A DNA stretch of 64,000 bases from Salinilacustrithrix sp034522155 (GCA_034522155.1 JAXHLP010000013.1:1-64000); one strand, 5' to 3'; shown: positions 1 to 9,359, counted from the stretch's first letter. The notes: a model not told the origin generated them from the letters alone. Translations and numbers: made by a program.

Positions 1-85
1 GGTGCCGACGCCCTCGTTGGCCTCGTGCATGAGCCGAAGAGGCCAACGATCAGCGCCGTCGCCTCACACCCCAGGGACTTCGTCG
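1..85. other. left edge, no gene supported
   Basis: These bases lie downstream of the stop codon of the first minus-strand gene. I see no ribosome binding site, domain or RNA fold here. The start of a gene outside the window cannot be excluded. Confidence 0.4.
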
Positions 86-406
86 CTACACCTCCGCGGC
101 GAGGACCTCGTCGACCCAGCTCAGGGCCGCGACCGCGGTGGGGAAGCCCGCGGTCGTGACCGCGAGGACGGCGACATGGCGGATCTCCTCAGGCGTCGCC
201 CCCTCATCCAGTGCCTTGCGGACGTTCGAGCGCACTGCGCCGTCAGAGAGAGCGCCGACGGCGATGCCCAGCTTGACGAGACGACGCTCACGAGCATCGA
301 GCGGCCCGGCATCGTCGAGAGCAGAACCGAGATGGTCGGTCGCGGCGGCAACGTCGGGGAACCGCTCGCGGAACGACAGGTAGACGTCGGGCAGGTACTC
401 GCTCAC
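86..406 (-). CDS. carboxymuconolactone decarboxylase / AhpD-like family protein without redox cysteines
   Basis: A 106-residue all-alpha protein. The segment with LVKLGIAVGALSDGAVRSNV, followed by a helix with GATPEEIRHVAVLAVTT, matches the CMD/AhpD fold (PF02627). Active members of the redox branch carry a CxxC pair near the first segment. Here those positions hold Ser, Asp and Ala, so the peroxidase-type disulfide chemistry is unlikely. The GTG start at 406 is chosen because CCGAGGAG lies 6 bases before it; longer readings run into sequence with no family match. It sits 64 bases downstream of the molybdoenzyme gene on the same strand, so it may be the last gene of that operon. The fold assignment is good; substrate and role are unknown. 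Confidence 0.8.
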   Translation of the reverse strand: MSEYLPDVYLSFRERFPDVAAATDHLGSALDDAGPLDARERRLVKLGIAVGALSDGAVRSNVRKALDEGATPEEIRHVAVLAVTTAGFPTAVAALSWVDEVLAAEV

Positions 407-470
407 GTTGGACTCCTCGGGGCTGCAGATGCATCCATACGGAACCATAGGCCCACGGGTCGCTGCCGGG

Positions 471-3400
471 TCAGACCTTCTCCACCTTGACCCTGGTGTC
501 GAGGAAGATGGTGGCGCCCCCGGCGTTGTCGACGAGCGGGGTCTGGTCCAGCTCGTCGTTGCGGCGCATGGCGTCGTTGACGTTGAACCCCTCGGCCCCA
601 CGTCGCCGGTCGGCCTTGACCCGATCACCCTCGGCATTGGAGCTGGACATGCCGTGGAGCACCCGGCTCACGTAGGTCCCGCCGTTGACCGCGGTCGCCG
701 CGTCGCGGATCTCCCAGTCGGAGTTGCCCTGCTGGGTGTGACCGAAGTGGTGCGTGCCGGCGATGACGCCGGGTCGCACCCGCTCGGAGAGGATCAGGAC
801 GCCATCGGTGGCGTCGCTGGCGGAGGAGACGCGCACGGTGTCACCTCGGTTGAGCCCCAGCCGATCGGCGTCGGCGGGGTTCATCTCGACGTGGTTGCGC
901 GGATGGATCTCGAGCGCCCAGTAGTCGTAGGCGGTACGTGCCTTGGTGCGGGTCGGCAGGCGGAACGTGACCACGTGGAACGGGTAGTCGGCGTCGATGT
1001 CCTCGAACCGCTCGCCGCGCCCGTCCTCGGCGGGGAGGTAGGTGGCGCAGCCCGGCAGGGTGCGACCGAGCGCGGGGTTGACGGTGGTGGCGAGCACCTC
1101 GTGCCAGACCTGCAACGGTGCCCGGGCGTCGACGGAGATCCCCGAGGTGTGGCGATCGTCCTCGTCCCACGCTGACTCCGGATCGGTGAAGTACCCGCCC
1201 CGGGCGAGCAGGTGGGCCGCTTCGGCCCACTCGTCCGCATCGAGGAGGTCGCGGTGGGTCGCCGCCGGGTAGCCGGCTTCGACCCAGAGACGCTCCTCGT
1301 CCGATGCGGCGGGGGACTCGGCGTTGAAGGCGATGTTGGACACCGCTCGCAGGTAGTAGTCCTCGGCTCGGCGCAGGGGGAAGGTCTGTCCCTCGTGGGG
1401 TCCGGCTCCGGGGATGGCGTCGTCGCCGTAGCCGGGCATGTCGAGCCGCTCGGCGATGTCGATGAGGAAGGTCTCGAGCAGCATCGGTCGGCCGTCGTCG
1501 GTGCGACCGGTGAGCGGTTCGACCGCTGGCGAGCGGATCGCGGTGTGCTTGGCCGAGCATGCGCCGACCTGTTGACCCATGAACCCCCACTGACCGTCGA
1601 GGTACATGGCATCGGGAACGATGTAGTCGGCGTAGACGCTGGTCTCGCTGATGGTGGTGTCGACAGAGATGAGCAGCGGCAGCTTGGCGGGGTCGGCGAT
1701 CACCTCTCGGAACCGGCGGCCACCCGGGATCGAGTGGAGCTGGTTGATGTAGTACATGAAGTAGATCTTGGGTGCGTACGGGTAGCCGGTCGCCACGGCC
1801 GAGAGGGCCTCGGTCGTGATGCCGGCGTGGGTGAGCGGGTACCAGGGCCGGTCCGACGGGTAGGGGTCCTCACCGGCCTCGACCTTGCGGCGGTACTCGG
1901 TGGTCTCCTCGTAGGTGACGTCGCTCTTGGTCCCGATCCGGGAGATGTGGACGCCGCCGGTCTCCGGTGCGTCCTCGACGGTGGTCAGGTCGTAGCGGCC
2001 CTCGTCCCAGGCCGGGCCGGAGGCGTTCTTCGTGACGCCGCCCCGCTGGTCGAAGTTGCCGACGAGCGCGTTGAGCATGTGGATGGCCAGACCGGCGTAG
2101 ATGCCCATCGAGTGCATGGCTGCGCCCCGGTAGAAGGACGCGGTGGCCTTGCGGCCGTGGCTGGTGAACTCATCGGCCAGCCGCTCGATGGTCTCGGCTG
2201 GCACACCGGCGATCTCGGCCCACTCCTCGATCGTGTTCTTCTCGGTCTCGTCGCGCAGCAGCTGGAGCGCGCTCTTCACGTCGAGCTCGCGGCCCTCGGC
2301 ATCGGTGATCCGGGTGTCGACGAACAGCTCGCCCGCGTCGACGGAGGTGTGAGCCGCCAACGCTCCGGTGGCGGCGTCGAGCACCACGTACTCATCGTCA
2401 CCGAGGCCGACATCGGAAGCCCGGAGGAACTCGCCGTCGCGGGGATCGCCCTCCTGTCGCACGACGAGGTACGGGGCGTTCAACCATGTGGTCTCCCCCG
2501 CAGCCCGAGCGGCGTCCTCGTTGGCGTGGGCGAGGAACTCGGCATCATGACGGTCGTTGTCGATGATCCAGCGGATCATGGCCAACACCATCGCGGCGTC
2601 GGTGCCCGGCTTGATGGGTACCCACTCATCGGCGTAGTGGCGGCCGATCGGCACGTACGGATCGATGAGCACCAGATGGCCGTCGCCGTCGGCGTGGCGG
2701 TTGGCCAGGATCGGCGCGGACGTGTTCACCCCGGGCTTCCAACCACCGCCCAGGTTCACCCCGAAGAACAGCATGTACTCGCTGTTGACGATGTCACCGA
2801 AGAGCTGGCTGTGGCCGGAGATGGAGTCCTCGCCCTCGGCAACCGTGTTGTGACGGCCGGTGAAGAGGTAGTTGGCGACGTACCAGTTCATCTGGCACAG
2901 GTCGGTGTGGCTCACGTAGTTGACGCTGCCGTAGGACTCCAGGAACCGCTCGATGAAGTCTTGGCGCCCGGTCTGCCCGCGGCCGGTGTTCCACACCACG
3001 TGGTTGGCGCGCGGGCCGAGCTCGGGTGCCTCGGGGTCGAGGGGGTCGGTGGACCGCAGGGCCCGCAAGCCCTCGATCTCGTGGTCCTCGCCGATGTCGG
3101 CGAACAGCTGGCCGCCTTCGACCACTTCGGTGATGAGCTGGTCCCACCCGATGGGTTCGAACTTGCCCGATCCACGCGGCCCGGTGCGCTTGAGCGGCAG
3201 GTGGATGCGGTAGGGGTCGTAGAGGTACTGAAGGCCGCTGACGCCCTTGAGGCACAGCGAGCCGCTGCTGCGCAGCCCCTCGGCCACCGGCGTGTCGAAC
3301 GGGATCGGCTGGTTCATCGTCGATGCCGGGTGGTACGGGTTGCCGAGCAGGTTGCGCACCTTGCCGTCGCGCACGACCGCCCGGTTGCCGCACCTGGCGT

Positions 3401-4709
3401 CGCACGACAGGCAGATCGAGTGCACCACCCGGTCGGCGGACGGCGGGGTCGGTCCGACGACCTGCTCGGTGTAGTCGGGGCGCACCAGCGCGCGGATCGT
3501 GGACCAGCCGGCGGCGATCGCCGCCACCGCGCCGGCGCCGATGGCCAGCGCGTGGCGCCGGGGCGTTGCCGAACCGTCTGTGGCCGTTTCCGGCTTGTGG
3601 TCCCGGGGGAGGACGAGCCAGAGGGTGTAGCCGACGACGAAGGCCCAGATGACCAGCCCGGAGGAGGCCAAGATCCCCTCTCGACCCCCGATGTGGACGG
3701 CTTCGTCGATGAAACCCTCGCCGGTGCGGGAGATGGTCTGACCGCCGATGACGATCATCCACCGGCTGGCGTAGAGCCCGATGAGCGCCATGAGGCCACC
3801 GACGACGATGGCGCGGGGGTGGTTGCGGACCGCAGCCCAGGCGAGCACGGCGATGGCGGCGACACCGCCGAGGAGCACCTCGAGCCCGACGAACGCGAAC
3901 GCGTCGCGTGAGAAGTGCAGCTCTCGGATCTCCGCCCACAGGGCGTTCTCGCCGTAGGCGGTGTGCGCCAGGCCCCACAGCCGGATACCGAGGTGCGTGG
4001 CCAGCATCACCGCCGCGCTGCCCGCGAGGAGACGAACGAGCTTGGCGTCCTCGGAGAAGCCCCGGGCCACCCCGGCCAGCACGCCCATCCAGGCGAAGCC
4101 GGCAGCGAGCGCAGCGAAGGCGAACACGGGACCGAGCAGCGGCGTGTACCAGAGACCGAACGATGACATGGAGCTGAGGAGGAACCCGGTGTAGGCGACG
4201 AAGGCCACGGCGGCGATGACGGTGGCCACCGCGATGACGCGGGCGAAGCGCTCGACGCGCTCGGGCAGCGGTCCCGAGGGCTCCTGGTCCTTGCCAGCCA
4301 GGAACCCGGCCACCCGACCCACCACGTCGTCGCGCTCGGCGGCGACGCGAGCGAAGCCCGGTCGGTGGATCAACCAGAGGTTCACGGCGATCAGCGCGCT
4401 GAGCACCAGCAAGGTCACCGAGCCATACGGCATGGCGGAGGTGAGGTGCGGTGCGAACAGCACCCGCCACATGCGCCACGGCTGGGTCAGGTCGGCGACG
4501 ACCGCCAGTGGGATGACGACGAAGCACGCCGCGGCCGAGATGATGGCGGCTCGTCGCAGTCGCAGCAGCGCCGGCTGGGAGAAGACCCCGGGAAGGCGGG
4601 GCAGCACGGCGATGATCACGCTGCCGGTCCCGATGGCTGAGAGGAACAGGTAGGTGACGACGACCACACCCCAGCGGATGTGCTCGTTCGGCAGGACGAT
4701 GTCCATCAT
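471..4709 (-). CDS. NrfD/PsrC-type membrane subunit fused to a molybdopterin oxidoreductase catalytic subunit
   Basis: A 1412-residue fusion. Residues of roughly 1-375 form an NrfD/PsrC-like polytopic quinone-interacting membrane domain. A short cytoplasmic-looking stretch with PRRHALAIGAGAVAAIAAGW follows near residues 380-405 and resembles a Tat signal or an extra membrane helix. After it comes a DMSO-reductase-family catalytic chain: a CxxCxxxC [4Fe-4S] motif (CLSCDARC) with a fourth Cys in SGSLCLKG, a molybdenum-cofactor core, a candidate Mo-ligand Cys in TDLCQMN, and a C-terminal molydopterin-binding domain. In PsrABC, TtrABC and SoeABC these are separate polypeptides. The ATG at 4709 overlaps the upstream iron-sulfur gene stop (ATGA), which implies coupled translation. 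Substrate cannot be read from sequence; tetrathionate, polysulfide/thiosulfate or sulfite are the family precedents. Confidence 0.85.
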   Translation of the reverse strand: MMDIVLPNEHIRWGVVVVTYLFLSAIGTGSVIIAVLPRLPGVFSQPALLRLRRAAIISAAACFVVIPLAVVADLTQPWRMWRVLFAPHLTSAMPYGSVTLLVLSALIAVNLWLIHRPGFARVAAERDDVVGRVAGFLAGKDQEPSGPLPERVERFARVIAVATVIAAVAFVAYTGFLLSSMSSFGLWYTPLLGPVFAFAALAAGFAWMGVLAGVARGFSEDAKLVRLLAGSAAVMLATHLGIRLWGLAHTAYGENALWAEIRELHFSRDAFAFVGLEVLLGGVAAIAVLAWAAVRNHPRAIVVGGLMALIGLYASRWMIVIGGQTISRTGEGFIDEAVHIGGREGILASSGLVIWAFVVGYTLWLVLPRDHKPETATDGSATPRRHALAIGAGAVAAIAAGWSTIRALVRPDYTEQVVGPTPPSADRVVHSICLSCDARCGNRAVVRDGKVRNLLGNPYHPASTMNQPIPFDTPVAEGLRSSGSLCLKGVSGLQYLYDPYRIHLPLKRTGPRGSGKFEPIGWDQLITEVVEGGQLFADIGEDHEIEGLRALRSTDPLDPEAPELGPRANHVVWNTGRGQTGRQDFIERFLESYGSVNYVSHTDLCQMNWYVANYLFTGRHNTVAEGEDSISGHSQLFGDIVNSEYMLFFGVNLGGGWKPGVNTSAPILANRHADGDGHLVLIDPYVPIGRHYADEWVPIKPGTDAAMVLAMIRWIIDNDRHDAEFLAHANEDAARAAGETTWLNAPYLVVRQEGDPRDGEFLRASDVGLGDDEYVVLDAATGALAAHTSVDAGELFVDTRITDAEGRELDVKSALQLLRDETEKNTIEEWAEIAGVPAETIERLADEFTSHGRKATASFYRGAAMHSMGIYAGLAIHMLNALVGNFDQRGGVTKNASGPAWDEGRYDLTTVEDAPETGGVHISRIGTKSDVTYEETTEYRRKVEAGEDPYPSDRPWYPLTHAGITTEALSAVATGYPYAPKIYFMYYINQLHSIPGGRRFREVIADPAKLPLLISVDTTISETSVYADYIVPDAMYLDGQWGFMGQQVGACSAKHTAIRSPAVEPLTGRTDDGRPMLLETFLIDIAERLDMPGYGDDAIPGAGPHEGQTFPLRRAEDYYLRAVSNIAFNAESPAASDEERLWVEAGYPAATHRDLLDADEWAEAAHLLARGGYFTDPESAWDEDDRHTSGISVDARAPLQVWHEVLATTVNPALGRTLPGCATYLPAEDGRGERFEDIDADYPFHVVTFRLPTRTKARTAYDYWALEIHPRNHVEMNPADADRLGLNRGDTVRVSSASDATDGVLILSERVRPGVIAGTHHFGHTQQGNSDWEIRDAATAVNGGTYVSRVLHGMSSSNAEGDRVKADRRRGAEGFNVNDAMRRNDELDQTPLVDNAGGATIFLDTRVKVEKV

Positions 4710-6577
4710 TCGCTCCCGTGACCGGTGGTGGTGGCGGTGGTCGGCTCGCCCAGGTCCGTGGGCATGCCGACGTAGGCGACGTTCGGACCGAGACCGAGCT
4801 CGGGTCGCAGCACGGTGGTTGCGTTCTCTTCCATGAGTCGGCGAGGAGCGCTGTCGGGGTCGTCGAGGTCTCCGAACACCCGGCACTGCGACGGGCACAC
4901 GTCGACGCATGCCGGCCGCAGGCCCTCATCCACGCGGTGCGCGCAGAGGTTGCACTTGTCCGCCGTATGCCGGACCGGGTCGACGAAGGTCGCCCCATAG
5001 GGGCAGGCCTGGTTGCACGCCCGGCAGCCGATGCACATGTCGTGATCGAGATCGACGATGCCATCGGCGCGCTTGAAGATCGCACCGGTTGGGCAGGCCC
5101 GGAGGCAGCCCGGGTCGGTGCAGTGGTTGCACAGCTTGGGCACGAACGTGGGCCGAGCCTCCGGGTACTCCCCGATGACGTACTCCTCGACCCAATCGCG
5201 GAACACGCCGAGCGGGACGTGGTTCTCGGCCTTGCACACCGCCGTGCAGGCATGGCAGCCGATGCACTTGCGCAGATCGATCACCATCCCGAGCCTCCCG
5301 GGCTCGACGTCGTCCCGAGCGGTGGTCGCTGCCGCCGCGGCCGGCTCTGCGCCGGTGGCGATCATCCCCAAGACCCCACCGACGGTGGCTGCCGCGCTCC
5401 CTGCGATGAAGGACCGCCGGTCGGGCAGGGGCACGCCGATCGGTTCGACCGGCACGGCCGGGCGCACACGGAGACCGTCGGAGCCCACCGACCGGCACGT
5501 CGGGCAACGGTCGAGCTGACGACTGGCCTGCGTCGGCGGCCGCCCGCTGGCCGCCACCACCTGCCGCGCGTGGGAGAGGAGACGGGCCGGCAGGTGCGGT
5601 CCTCCGCACACCGAGCACGGCACCACATCATCGGACACCAGGACACGACGATCGCTCACGACCGAAGACCACGCCGGCTCCACCTCGATGACCTTCTCCG
5701 GGCACGCGGTGAGGCACAACCCGCACGAGACGCAGTCCAGATCCCGCGCCGACAGCACACCATCCACCGGATCGAAGGCGATCGCCCCGGTCGGACACGC
5801 TCTCGTGCACGCACCACACAGAGTGCAGCCGTCCTCGTCGATGTTGACGTGACCGAAGCCGGCGAGGGGACGGTCATCGATGGCTGCTCCCTCGGCGGCG
5901 GCGAGGAGGTGCTCGAGCGCAGGACGCCGAGCAGCGCCGGCTGGCGGCAGATCCACCGGGGTCGACGAGGACCGTGACACCGCGCCCGAGCTCGTCTCAT
6001 CGAGCACCTCGAGCGCCTCCTCGAAGCCCTCGGCATGGACGTCGGCGATCAGGGTGACGCCGGAGCGTCCCACCAGTGCACCAGCGGCGTCGGCCGTCGG
6101 CTCCACCAGGTGGAGGGCGCCTCGGTGGCAGTCCGTGCATCCAGCGACGGCGATCGCCGACGCGCCGCTGAGATGGGCCGTCACCAGGGACGTGGTGTCC
6201 ACGATCAGCACCGACGGGACCGGGGCCACGCCCCACCCGGCAGATCTCGCACCAGCGATCTCCAGATCGTGGTGCTCGCCGATGACCAGCAGCGGCCGCC
6301 CGGGCACCACCGATGCCGCAACCAGCGCGCGGAGCTCGTCATCGGGCAGGAAGGCCCGCTCGAGCGACGATGTGGGGCAGACCGCGGTGCACGCGCCACA
6401 GCGGACGCAGGACAGCTCATCGACCGCGATCTCGGTCCCGGCCGGGCCGGGTCGGGCGGTGAGGGCGCTCTCGGGACAAGCGGTGACACACGCTCGACAT
6501 CCTTCGACACCGTCACCTCCCGCAGCACACGCGTCGGGGTGGAACACCGGCGGGGGCAGCAAGGTCTTCGTCAGCAT
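4706..6577 (-). CDS. multi-[4Fe-4S] ferredoxin protein with internal Tat-like segment and TtrB/PsrB-like C-terminal half
   Basis: A 623-residue electron-transfer protein with about eight predicted [4Fe-4S] clusters. The N-terminal half has two pairs of ferredoxin motifs (for example CVRCGACTAVCP, CTLCGACTRACP, CVSCGLCLTACP) separated by a domain of unknown function. Two CxxC pairs (CSVC, CPTC) follow and could bind zinc. Then DRRSFIAGSAAATVGG introduces a hydrophobic stretch like a Tat signal, but internally, near residue 385. The C-terminal 210 residues look like the four-cluster TtrB/PsrB/DmsB subunit (CIGCHACTAVC, CNHCTDPGCLRACP, CIGCRACNQACP, CNLC...C). The ATG at 6577 was chosen because the family-like sequence begins there; no clear ribosome binding site precedes it, so the start is uncertain. 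It is the first gene of the molybdoenzyme operon. Confidence 0.8.
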   Translation of the reverse strand: MLTKTLLPPPVFHPDACAAGGDGVEGCRACVTACPESALTARPGPAGTEIAVDELSCVRCGACTAVCPTSSLERAFLPDDELRALVAASVVPGRPLLVIGEHHDLEIAGARSAGWGVAPVPSVLIVDTTSLVTAHLSGASAIAVAGCTDCHRGALHLVEPTADAAGALVGRSGVTLIADVHAEGFEEALEVLDETSSGAVSRSSSTPVDLPPAGAARRPALEHLLAAAEGAAIDDRPLAGFGHVNIDEDGCTLCGACTRACPTGAIAFDPVDGVLSARDLDCVSCGLCLTACPEKVIEVEPAWSSVVSDRRVLVSDDVVPCSVCGGPHLPARLLSHARQVVAASGRPPTQASRQLDRCPTCRSVGSDGLRVRPAVPVEPIGVPLPDRRSFIAGSAAATVGGVLGMIATGAEPAAAAATTARDDVEPGRLGMVIDLRKCIGCHACTAVCKAENHVPLGVFRDWVEEYVIGEYPEARPTFVPKLCNHCTDPGCLRACPTGAIFKRADGIVDLDHDMCIGCRACNQACPYGATFVDPVRHTADKCNLCAHRVDEGLRPACVDVCPSQCRVFGDLDDPDSAPRRLMEENATTVLRPELGLGPNVAYVGMPTDLGEPTTATTTGHGSE

Positions 6578-7000
6578 GCTCAAGGGGGATCCGATCCGAC
6601 TCGTCGGCCGTGGGGTACTGCGGGAGATTCGCACGTCGGGTTCCACCGCGGTAGGGACGGAAGTCCCATCTGCCGGAGACGCTCGATCGCTCGGACACTT
6701 CCGTTGCTCCGTGACCGACGAACCGGCGCGGCGGACAGACCTTCTCCACCAGAACATCCAGCGGCACGGAACCATCTTCAACACGCTCGCTGAGGTCTGC
6801 GAGGTCAGCGGCACCATCACCGCACAGCCGAGAGGGGTGGGCCGGCGTCGCCATTGATCAGCGGAAGGGCATCGGCATCTCCACCACCATCGTCGTGGCG
6901 ATCGCTACCGCTCAGATCATCATGCTCCCCCGTTCGGGCCATTCGGAGTCTGCGCGCGGTCAACGGTTCAGCTGATGCTGACTCCGGCCGATAGGAGATG
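6578..7000. other. divergent intergenic region, 423 bases
   Basis: This separates the minus-strand molybdoenzyme operon from the plus-strand diguanylate cyclase gene and so must hold promoters for both. The minus-strand frame of the iron-sulfur gene stays open to about 6820, so a longer N-terminus is possible. I searched by eye for c-di-GMP and molybdenum-cofactor riboswitch cores and found neither. No confident promoter, operator or repeat is visible. Confidence 0.4.
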
Positions 7001-9148
7001 ATGGACCCCGAGATGGGTATGACACCCATTGACGCCGACGTGTCGGCTGACGACCGACACATCTCGGGCTCCACGACCGCGGTCGTGTGCCGCTACGTCG
7101 AACGCATCGCGGGGGCGGACAGTGTCGCCGAGATGCTCGATCTGGCGGGAGAGGACCGGACGCTGGAGGAGATCACGTCCTTGAGCGGCTGGAGCTCCTA
7201 CTCCCAGGCATGTGCCCTCTTCGAGGCCGCTCGCGACGTCACGGGGGATCCCGATGTCGGCCTTCGCATCGGCGAAGAGTTGTTGCGTCAGCATTCGGGC
7301 ACCGAGGTTGCGGCGCTGCTGCGGTCGCTGGGATCGACCGGTGAACTGCTCCGCAACGTCGCGGCCACTGGTTCGAAGTACTCGACGGTGACGCGTCTCG
7401 ATGCCGCGCGTGTCGACGACTGGTCGGCCACGGTGACCGCCGAGGCGATCGACAGGTTCGCCCGTCATCGACTCCTGTGTGACTTCACGGCCGGTGTCCT
7501 CTCCCAGGCCTCGGTTCTGTTCGGCATGGAGCCGGCCGTGGTCGAAGAGGTGGACTGTCAGACCCGCGGTGCCGAGCGGTGCGTGTACGAGGTGCGCTGG
7601 GAGCCGGCCACGTCGACTGACGGCGACCTTGCGCGGCACACCGAACATGTCGAGGCGCAGTTGGCCGCGCTCACCGAGCGGTTCGAGTCGCTTCAGGAGA
7701 TGGCGACGGAGATGGTCAGCGCGACCGACGTCGAAACGCTCCTGGGCCACATCGCACGCCGAGCCGGCCTGGCGGTCCGAGCGCCGGGCCACATCCTGGC
7801 CGTGCGCATGCCCGGCGAAGCCGATCTCCGGATCCATGCGAACGGCATCTCCGTCGACGACCAGGCACAGATCGCCGAGACGCTGTTGCAGCAGGACCTC
7901 GACGCGGTCGGAAACGGTGTCCTCGCAGTCGAGGTCACCTCCGCCCGTCACCACTACGGTCGCCTGGCCGCTCTCTACCCCGGGGGTACCGGGTTCTTCG
8001 TCCAGGAACGCCGGTTGCTCAGCGCCTTCGCGTCCCAGGCCGCCGCCGCCCTCGACACCGCCACCGCCATGCAGGAGGTGAGCCGACGCAACGACACCGC
8101 GCGAGCCCTGCTCGCGCTGGCGGCCGAACTGGCGGACATCACGTCCGGAGACGACGCAGCCAGCCGCATCGCGGCCGCGGTTCCCGACGTCATCGACTGC
8201 GACGCGGCGGCGGTGTTCCACTGGGACCTCGACACCGAGACCCTCACCATGCGGGCCAGTGTCGGGCTCGACGACTCCGTGGTCTCGATGCTGCGAGGCG
8301 GGTCTCTCCGCGCCGGTGACACCCCGGTTCTCGGACGCTTCCTGGCCGGAGGGAGCCCCTTCGTCCTGGACGAGAACCACGAAGACCCCGTGTTCCGAGA
8401 GCTCCTGACCGTCAGTGAGCAGGTCGCGGCCGCCATCGTGCCGATCTATGCCAGCGGTGAGTTCTTCGGGGTCGTGACCGCCGGTGTGCGAACCGATCCG
8501 GAACGCCTCAGCGCGGATGACCACTCGATGGAACGGCTGGCCGGCCTCGCCGCACACGGTGCCTCGGCGTTGCGCAACGCTCGCCTCCTCGATCAGCTGA
8601 GCCACCGTGCCTTGCACGATCCACTCACCGGGGTGCCGAACCGCACGCTGCTGCGCGACCGGCTCAACCACGCCCTGGCTCAGGCTCGCCGCACGCACGG
8701 GAGCGTCGGCGTGCTCGTCGTCGATCTCGACGGCTTCAAGCAGGTCAACGACACCCACGGCCACGCGACCGGCGACTCCGTGATCATCACGCAGGCACAG
8801 CGTCTCCGTACCGTGCTCCGTCCGGGGGACACGGTGGCGCGGATGGGCGGCGACGAGTTCGCCGTCGTCGTGCCCGACCTGGCCGACGCCGCGGCCTGCG
8901 ACACCGTCGCCACGAAGCTGCTGAACGAGCTCCACCGACCCATCACCATCGAAGGCCACACGTTCACGGTCTCCGCCAGCATCGGCGCCGTCGCGGGCTC
9001 GGGGCACGACAGCTACGACACGCTGCTCAAGCGGGCCGACTTCGCCATGTACGACGCCAAGCGAGCCGGCCGGAACACGCATGCAGTCTCGGAGCAGGAA
9101 GACCCCGCCACAACGATCATGCCGTCACCCGAGATGACCGCTCCCTGA
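7001..9148 (+). CDS. diguanylate cyclase with V4R/HNOB-like and GAF sensor domains
   Basis: A 715-residue cytosolic signalling enzyme predicted to make c-di-GMP from two GTP. Residues of roughly 15-205 resemble a V4R/heme-NO-binding-like fold, ending in the typical DCQTRGAERCVYEV strand with two cysteines. Two GAF-like regions follow (about 225-365 and 375-535), then a GGDEF domain with LTGVPNR, an intact MGGDEFAVVV active site, and an RPGD inhibitory-site motif exactly five residues before it. Product feedback control is therefore expected. AGGAG at 6993-6997 lies right before tandem ATG codons; the second is used here because it gives three bases of spacing. No transmembrane segment is seen. 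It is transcribed away from the molybdoenzyme operon, so a regulatory link is possible but unproven. Confidence 0.88.
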   Translation: MDPEMGMTPIDADVSADDRHISGSTTAVVCRYVERIAGADSVAEMLDLAGEDRTLEEITSLSGWSSYSQACALFEAARDVTGDPDVGLRIGEELLRQHSGTEVAALLRSLGSTGELLRNVAATGSKYSTVTRLDAARVDDWSATVTAEAIDRFARHRLLCDFTAGVLSQASVLFGMEPAVVEEVDCQTRGAERCVYEVRWEPATSTDGDLARHTEHVEAQLAALTERFESLQEMATEMVSATDVETLLGHIARRAGLAVRAPGHILAVRMPGEADLRIHANGISVDDQAQIAETLLQQDLDAVGNGVLAVEVTSARHHYGRLAALYPGGTGFFVQERRLLSAFASQAAAALDTATAMQEVSRRNDTARALLALAAELADITSGDDAASRIAAAVPDVIDCDAAAVFHWDLDTETLTMRASVGLDDSVVSMLRGGSLRAGDTPVLGRFLAGGSPFVLDENHEDPVFRELLTVSEQVAAAIVPIYASGEFFGVVTAGVRTDPERLSADDHSMERLAGLAAHGASALRNARLLDQLSHRALHDPLTGVPNRTLLRDRLNHALAQARRTHGSVGVLVVDLDGFKQVNDTHGHATGDSVIITQAQRLRTVLRPGDTVARMGGDEFAVVVPDLADAAACDTVATKLLNELHRPITIEGHTFTVSASIGAVAGSGHDSYDTLLKRADFAMYDAKRAGRNTHAVSEQEDPATTIMPSPEMTAP

Positions 9149-9202
9149 CGAGGAGACGAGAGCGGCCGCCGACGTCCGGAACCGCCAGGAGCACCGGGGG
9201 CG

Positions 9203-9304
9203 GGCGGCGACTTCCGCGTCATCTACGAGATCGACGACCGCCGCCACCTCGTGACAATCCTGGCCATCGATCATCGAAGCGACATCTACCAGCTCGGGGT
9301 CTAG
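9203..9304 (+). pseudogene. RelE/ParE-type toxin C-terminal remnant
   Basis: Only the last strands of a RelE-family toxin can be read: GGDFRVIYEIDDRRHLVTIL continuing to AIDHRSDIY and a TAG at 9302. In intact RelE proteins this region holds the conserved RVIY and HRxDIY motifs. Upstream the frame is arginine/proline-rich and has no family-like sequence, start or antitoxin gene. It is therefore a decayed 3' end rather than a working toxin-antitoxin locus. Confidence 0.65.
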
Positions 9305-9359
9305 CGTCCAGGTCGAGCGCGCGACCCGAGGATTCGCAAATCACACACGAGGTGACGAC

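Noticed and set aside
1212..3911. A long plus-strand open frame of about 900 codons.
   Set aside because: It is antisense to the molybdoenzyme gene and shows the GVD/DLV-rich composition typical of high-GC shadow frames.
6578..7000. A riboswitch for c-di-GMP or molybdenum cofactor before the redox operon.
   Set aside because: The conserved cores of both families are absent.
6968..9082. A 704-codon minus-strand frame.
   Set aside because: It is antisense to the GGDEF gene and lacks any domain or ribosome binding site.
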